Positions 7,149-9,953 of a DNA stretch of 9,953 nucleotides are shown in pieces (position 1 is the stretch's first letter; each line of letters opens with the position of its first letter). The stretch lies in NCBI GenBank assembly GCA_001564035.1, contig LKMX01000023.1:1-9953 (forward strand), written 5' to 3'. The notes beneath the pieces are model-generated. The model was not told the DNA's origin. It searched no databases and saw only the letters and a list, made by a program, of their open reading frames with translations. The translations under genes and the position numbers were made by a program. The DNA is from Nanohaloarchaea archaeon PL-Br10_U2g27 (GTDB taxonomy: Archaea > Nanohalarchaeota > Nanosalinia > Nanosalinales > Nanosalinaceae).

Positions 7149-7456
7149 TGGAAGACGTGAACGAGGAAAAATTAGGCGAAATAATGGACTCTGAGGACAC
7201 ATGGGTTCTTGACTTCTGGGCCTCATGGTGTGGGCCTTGCAAAAAGCTTGCGCCCGTCTACGAAAAAGTAAGCAAAGAGGTTAGCGATGTAAACTTTGGA
7301 AAAGTAAACATGGAAGAACACCAAGAGCTCGGAGGCAAAATGGGCGTCAGGGCACTACCAACACTCCTAGTAATCAAAAATGGGCAAGAAGTAGCCCGTC
7401 AAACAGGAGCAATGACAGAGCCGCAACTAAAAAAATGGGTGGAAGAAAAAGCATAA
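7148..7456 (+). CDS. trxA: thioredoxin
   Basis: A 102-residue single-domain thioredoxin, full length for the family, with no signal peptide, so it should be cytoplasmic. The active site is WCGPC (27-31) with redox cysteines C28 and C31. D22 sits at the buried-Asp position of thioredoxins, and the cis-proline P71 lies in RALPTLL. The fold continues through VIKNGQEVARQTGA to a C-terminal helix. It would reduce disulfides in client proteins, using a thioredoxin reductase or other donor not encoded here. It overlaps mscS by one base and has its own strong Shine-Dalgarno site. Its stop is only 3 bases from the stop of the kinase gene on the other strand, so transcripts of the two genes probably overlap at their 3' ends. 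Confidence 0.95.
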   Translation: MEDVNEEKLGEIMDSEDTWVLDFWASWCGPCKKLAPVYEKVSKEVSDVNFGKVNMEEHQELGGKMGVRALPTLLVIKNGQEVARQTGAMTEPQLKKWVEEKA

Positions 7457-7459
7457 CCA

Positions 7460-7927
7460 TTAAAGGTAGTTACTCCAGTCAACTACACCCATCCTTTCCT
7501 CTCTATTTCTAAAGGCCTCTTCAACTCTCTCAGCCACCTCAACCGGTTCCTTACCCGTTGTATCTATTTCAAAAACCTTCAGATGGGAGGCCTCACTCAG
7601 TATCAAGTCCATTGATTCTGCCTCTACATTTTCGTCAATCTTCCGCCGACCATATTCTCGGCGCTTCAGCCGTTCTCTAAGCACGTCAGGCCTAGTCCGC
7701 AATACAATACAGTAATCTAAAGGCAGTTCATGAGATAGGTGGCCTTCAATCCAGTATTCTTCTGGCAGAGCGTTTTTCAAGGCGTGTAAATCAACTTCAA
7801 ACTCGGTTCTCTGCACCCCGAGGCTCTCTCTTTCTGCAAACCGCTTTAAATCTATTACATCTCTATCAAGCTCTTTAGATACCGATGTTTTACCGGTTCC
7901 AGGTGTGCCTGTTATACCAACCTTCAT
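7460..7927 (-). CDS. fap7: Fap7/AK6-type adenylate kinase (ribosome-biogenesis NTPase)
   Basis: A 155-residue P-loop kinase, shorter than classical adenylate kinases and typical of the archaeal/eukaryotic Fap7-AK6 family. Walker A is GTPGTGKT (7-14). The family's central EGHLSH (61-66) follows a hydrophobic strand, and VLRTRPDVLRERLKRREY (75-92) supplies the lid arginines, followed by KIDENVEAESMD (96-107). The C-terminus ends in VDWSNYL, matching the V-D-W ending often seen in archaeal members. Fap7 binds the small-subunit protein uS11 (Rps14) and takes part in late small-subunit maturation in yeast; archaeal homologues bind their uS11. It also has adenylate kinase activity. The ATG at 7925-7927 lies 23 bases from a TATA-like box and lacks a ribosome-binding site, so it is probably leaderless. 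It is divergent from rfcS and convergent with thioredoxin. Confidence 0.88.
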   Translation of the reverse strand: MKVGITGTPGTGKTSVSKELDRDVIDLKRFAERESLGVQRTEFEVDLHALKNALPEEYWIEGHLSHELPLDYCIVLRTRPDVLRERLKRREYGRRKIDENVEAESMDLILSEASHLKVFEIDTTGKEPVEVAERVEEAFRNREERMGVVDWSNYL

Positions 7928-7949
7928 ACTTCAAGTGTGTTTGAAAGGA

Positions 7950-7955
7950 ATAAAA
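7950..7955 (-). promoter_or_regulatory. TATA-like box of the Fap7/AK6 gene
   Basis: The complement reads TTTTAT, 23-28 bases before the ATG at 7927, with no Shine-Dalgarno in between. The same A/T core (GGAATAAAAG on the plus strand) also lies 24-30 bases before the ATG of a short upstream reading frame at 7979. Confidence 0.5.
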
Positions 7956-7970
7956 GCTTCATCTACCCAG

Positions 7971-7980
7971 ATTATTTTAT
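7971..7980 (+). promoter_or_regulatory. candidate TATA box of the rfcS-rfcL operon
   Basis: ATTATTTTAT would place transcription start near base 8000-8005 and give a leader of about 45-50 bases that contains the rfcS ribosome-binding site. The alternative is the A/T core at 7949-7955, which would start the transcript near 7979. Confidence 0.45.
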
Positions 7981-8053
7981 GACAACTGTTCAGATTCAGG
8001 AGGCTGAAACACTTTTGCTTCAAAAAACAAAATCCGAGGTAGATCGCCCGTGA
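7979..8053 (+). CDS. possible 24-residue upstream reading frame overlapping the rfcS start
   Basis: A short frame starts at ATG 7979 and stops at TGA 8051-8053, so it overlaps the rfcS GTG start as GTGA. The peptide is hydrophilic with a short leucine run (MTTVQIQEAETLLLQK then TKSEVDRP). No homology is recognised. A TATA-like core at 7949-7955 stands at the right distance for a leaderless start at 7979. Against it, a second TATA candidate overlaps its ATG, and a frame this short can arise by chance. If real, it would couple translation to rfcS. Confidence 0.25.
   Translation: MTTVQIQEAETLLLQKTKSEVDRP
8036..8040 (+). promoter_or_regulatory. Shine-Dalgarno site that fixes the rfcS GTG start
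   Basis: GAGGT lies 9 bases before the GTG at 8050. It supports the non-ATG start, which also gives the expected N-terminus for the family (VWTEKHRP). Confidence 0.6.
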
Positions 8054-8997
8054 TAGATGTCTGGACCGAAAAACACAGGCCTTCGACACTTGAAGAAGTA
8101 GTGGGTCAAGAAGCAATAACTGGAAGACTCAAGGCATTTGTGGAAAACGAGTCTATTCCCCACATGCTTTTTGCTGGGCCTCCAGGAACAGGTAAAACAA
8201 CTTCAGCGATCGCATTAGCCAAAGATTTGTACGGCGACAGCTGGAAGCAAAACTTTATGGAGACTAACGCCTCTGATGAGAGAGGAATTAACGTAGTAAG
8301 GGAAAAAATAAAGGACTTTGCAAGAACCAAGCCAATCGAAGCAGACTACAAAATAATATTTTTGGACGAAGCAGACTCCCTGACAAGCGATGCGCAGCAG
8401 GCCTTGAGAAGAACGATGGAACAGTTCTCGGAAAACTGCAGATTTATAATGAGCTGCAACTACTCATCCAAAATAATAGATCCGATCCAGTCGCGATGCG
8501 CAGTATTCAGATTCAACAACCTAGACCAAGAAGACGTAAAGGCCTACATCACAAGACTCGGAGAAGCAGAAGATTTCAAAATATCAGAAAATGCAGTGAA
8601 CGCAGTAATGAGGGTAGCAAACGGCGATCTTAGACGAGTAACAAACATCTTACAGACCGCTGCAATTTCAACAAACGAAATAGAGGAAGAAGATGTCTAC
8701 AGCGTGGCAGCATCACTAAGGCCTGAAGAAATAAAAGAAATCTTGGACAAATCCATGAACGGAAAATTCATGGACGCTCGCGACGACCTAATGGACTTAA
8801 TGGTTGAAAGAGGCCTAGACGGCCAAGACATACTCAAATCAATCCACAGAGAAATATACAACCTAGACATCGACGACAAATCCAAGCTCAAAATAGTAGA
8901 GGCCCTAGGAGACTTCGACTTCCGCATAACAGAAGGAGCCAGTCCAGACATACAAATTGAGGCCCTAATAGCTAAAATGTCTGCTTTAGAGGAGTAA
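8050..8997 (+). CDS. rfcS: replication factor C small subunit (clamp loader)
   Basis: A 315-residue AAA+ ATPase, the usual length of archaeal RFC small subunits. Together with the large subunit it opens the PCNA ring and loads it at primer-template junctions. Motifs in order: RFC box II-like WTEKHRPSTLEEVVGQ (5-20), Walker A GPPGTGKT (43-50), NASDERGI (73-80), Walker B FLDEAD (104-109), the sensor region SCNY (135-138) and the trans-acting arginine finger SRC (148-150). Sensor 2 is GDLRRVTNILQ, followed by the helical collar domain. Translation starts at GTG with an upstream GAGGT; the next in-frame ATG (residue 39) would delete the N-terminal motif. rfcL starts 2 bases after the stop with its own ribosome-binding site, so the two form an operon that yields both halves of one complex. 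Confidence 0.97.
   Translation: MIDVWTEKHRPSTLEEVVGQEAITGRLKAFVENESIPHMLFAGPPGTGKTTSAIALAKDLYGDSWKQNFMETNASDERGINVVREKIKDFARTKPIEADYKIIFLDEADSLTSDAQQALRRTMEQFSENCRFIMSCNYSSKIIDPIQSRCAVFRFNNLDQEDVKAYITRLGEAEDFKISENAVNAVMRVANGDLRRVTNILQTAAISTNEIEEEDVYSVAASLRPEEIKEILDKSMNGKFMDARDDLMDLMVERGLDGQDILKSIHREIYNLDIDDKSKLKIVEALGDFDFRITEGASPDIQIEALIAKMSALEE
8989..8994 (+). promoter_or_regulatory. Shine-Dalgarno site of rfcL
   Basis: GAGGAG lies 5 bases before the ATG at 9000, inside the last codons of rfcS, and confirms the rfcL start. Confidence 0.7.
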
Positions 8998-8999
8998 GT

Positions 9000-9953
9000 A
9001 TGTGGGTAGAAAAATACAGGCCCGACACTCTTGAAGAGTACAGAGGCGCCAATAAACAGAAAAAGAAGCTGAAAAAATGGGCGAAAGACTGGAATGGTAA
9101 ACCAGTATTGCTCCATGGCCAAGCAGGAACAGGTAAAACGTCTCTAGTTGAAGCACTGGCAAACGACCTAGATTTTGAATTGGTAGAGACAAATGCATCC
9201 GATGTCAGGACCAAGTCTCAGCTGAAGGAAGAGCTACGCGAAGCAACCCGACAGGCCTCATTCTTTGGAGGCCAAAAAATGATTCTGATAGACGAAGTAG
9301 ACGGTCTCTCAGGCAGAGACCGGGGAGGAATCAAAGAGCTTAAATCAATAATTCAAGGCAGTCGCTTCCCTGTAATAATGACAGCGAACGACGCCTACAA
9401 TAAAAAAATAAGGCCTCTAAGGAGTATGGCTGAGGAAGTTAAGCTTGATTCCGTACACACAAACTCGATAAACGCACATCTTAAATGGATACTTGAGCAG
9501 GAAGGAATAGAGTACGATAAAGGAGCTGTGAAAAGGATTGCACGCCGTTCAGGAGGCCAAATGAGATCAGCAATCAACGATCTTGAATCCGTGGCATTGG
9601 GCAAGTCTAATCTTGTTAAAGAAGATGTTGAAGGCCTAGGTCAAAGAGACTCAGAACAAGAGATTTTCGACACATTAAAAGTAGTGTTCAAGACTTCAAG
9701 CGCTGACAACGCACGACAGGCCTCAAATAATCTCGATGAAGACGCAGACACCCTGGTCCAATGGATAAGAGAAAACATTCCACGAGAATACAAAAAGCCT
9801 GAAGACGTGGCCGAGGCCTATTACTGGCTATCTTTAGCAGACCTATTTAACGGGAGAATTCGTAAGAGAATGTCGTGGAACTTGTTAAAATACGTATATG
9901 ATTTTTCAACAGTAGGAGTGGCTCTGAGCAAGGAAGAGCGTTACGAAGGCTGG
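9000..9953 (+). CDS. rfcL: replication factor C large subunit, N-terminal part (runs off the right edge)
   Basis: The frame is open from ATG 9000 to the end of the window, 318 codons. Archaeal RFC large subunits usually have 400-500 residues, so the C-terminal part and any PCNA-binding (PIP) motif are missing here. The start MWVEKYRPDTLEEYRG matches the RFC N-terminal motif. Walker A is GQAGTGKT (40-47), NASDVRTK lies at 65-72 and Walker B LIDEVDGL at 96-103. TANDAYNKKIRPLRS replaces the segment where the small subunit has its SRC arginine finger; its absence is normal for the large subunit. RSGGQMRSAINDLES is the sensor 2 region, followed by collar helices (QEIFDTLKVVF onward). One large and several small subunits make the archaeal clamp loader. 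It is co-transcribed with rfcS, with a 2-base gap and a GAGGAG site. Confidence 0.95.
   Translation, partial: MWVEKYRPDTLEEYRGANKQKKKLKKWAKDWNGKPVLLHGQAGTGKTSLVEALANDLDFELVETNASDVRTKSQLKEELREATRQASFFGGQKMILIDEVDGLSGRDRGGIKELKSIIQGSRFPVIMTANDAYNKKIRPLRSMAEEVKLDSVHTNSINAHLKWILEQEGIEYDKGAVKRIARRSGGQMRSAINDLESVALGKSNLVKEDVEGLGQRDSEQEIFDTLKVVFKTSSADNARQASNNLDEDADTLVQWIRENIPREYKKPEDVAEAYYWLSLADLFNGRIRKRMSWNLLKYVYDFSTVGVALSKEERYEGW

Larger units (their letters stand above)
165..9819. repeat. highly iterated palindrome AGGCCT, 39 copies
   Basis: Hand count of AGGCCT gives starts at 165, 285, 752, 1146, 1234, 1488, 1695, 1953, 2261, 2678, 2919, 3199, 3709, 3828, 4406, 4510, 4824, 5167, 5390, 5528, 5663, 5950, 6031, 6362, 6713, 7020, 7513, 7588, 7688, 8077, 8399, 8540, 8719, 8811, 9253, 9411, 9632, 9718 and 9814. 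At about 41% G+C, roughly 1.5 copies are expected. Mean spacing is about 255 bases and the longest gap about 570. All copies lie in genes, which cover about 97% of the window. They use all three reading phases: Arg-Pro at 8077, xAG-GCC-Txx at 8399, xxA-GGC-CTx at 8811. Flanking bases share no pattern. Only about 30 other GGCC sites occur, so AGGCCT is more than half of all GGCC. Confidence 0.9.

Noticed and set aside
7457..7459. Terminator hairpin between the thioredoxin and kinase genes
   Set aside because: Only 3 bases separate the stops, and I see no stem-loop or T tract there.
8697..9214. Minus-strand open frames opposite rfcS and rfcL
   Set aside because: Both RFC frames are intact with all expected motifs there; the antisense translations are Ser/Phe-rich shadows.
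165..9819. AGGCCT copies as a CRISPR array or tandem repeat
   Set aside because: The repeat is only 6 bases, spacing varies from tens to hundreds of bases, and copies lie within conserved coding sequence.
9000..9953. Second clamp-loader gene as a recent tandem duplicate of rfcS
   Set aside because: It shares only family motifs with rfcS, lacks the SRC arginine finger and has large-subunit features. It is the ordinary ancient paralogue.

Overview
The window reads as genomic DNA of an archaeon. It carries both subunits of the archaeal/eukaryotic-type clamp loader (replication factor C), an archaeal Lhr-type helicase and a Fap7/AK6-type kinase. Several genes also have a TATA-like box 23-34 bases before the start codon, the spacing expected for leaderless archaeal transcripts. 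G+C is about 41% (estimated from a few lines). Genes are packed tightly and the proteins lean acidic, most clearly in the two membrane proteins. This would suit a small-genome, salt-adapted DPANN lineage such as the Nanohaloarchaeota, but that placement is inference.

Layout. Bases 1-6244 are one minus-strand run. In transcription order it holds a ThiF/MoeB-type adenylyltransferase, an unrecognised membrane protein with a Gln/Glu-rich loop, an Lhr-family helicase, a BatA-like von Willebrand A (VWA) membrane protein, and the start of a second VWA membrane protein that leaves the window on the left. Gaps in this run are 24, 36 and 36 bases, then a 4-base ATGA overlap. An 82-base divergent spacer follows. 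On the plus strand come an MscS-family channel and a thioredoxin whose start overlaps the channel's stop. Facing them tail to tail, 3 bases away, is the Fap7/AK6 kinase on the minus strand. A second divergent spacer (122 bases) leads into rfcS and rfcL on the plus strand, with rfcL cut by the right edge. There is no gene-free stretch over 300 bases, and I see no tRNA, rRNA, CRISPR array or mobile element.

How the genes work together. rfcS and rfcL make the complex that loads the PCNA sliding clamp. Lhr is a DNA/RNA helicase linked to repair or RNA processing. The paired VWA proteins resemble Bat/MoxR-associated loci, where VWA membrane proteins act with a MoxR ATPase; no MoxR gene lies in this window. 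The ThiF-like protein would adenylylate a ubiquitin-like or sulfur-carrier protein, none of which is encoded here. MscS and thioredoxin look like a translationally coupled pair.

The most striking feature is not a gene. The palindromic hexamer AGGCCT occurs 39 times by hand count, against about 1.5 expected from base composition. It is spread over every gene, on both coding strands and in all three reading phases. This looks like a genome-wide iterated palindrome, comparable in density to cyanobacterial HIP1, and its role is unknown to me.
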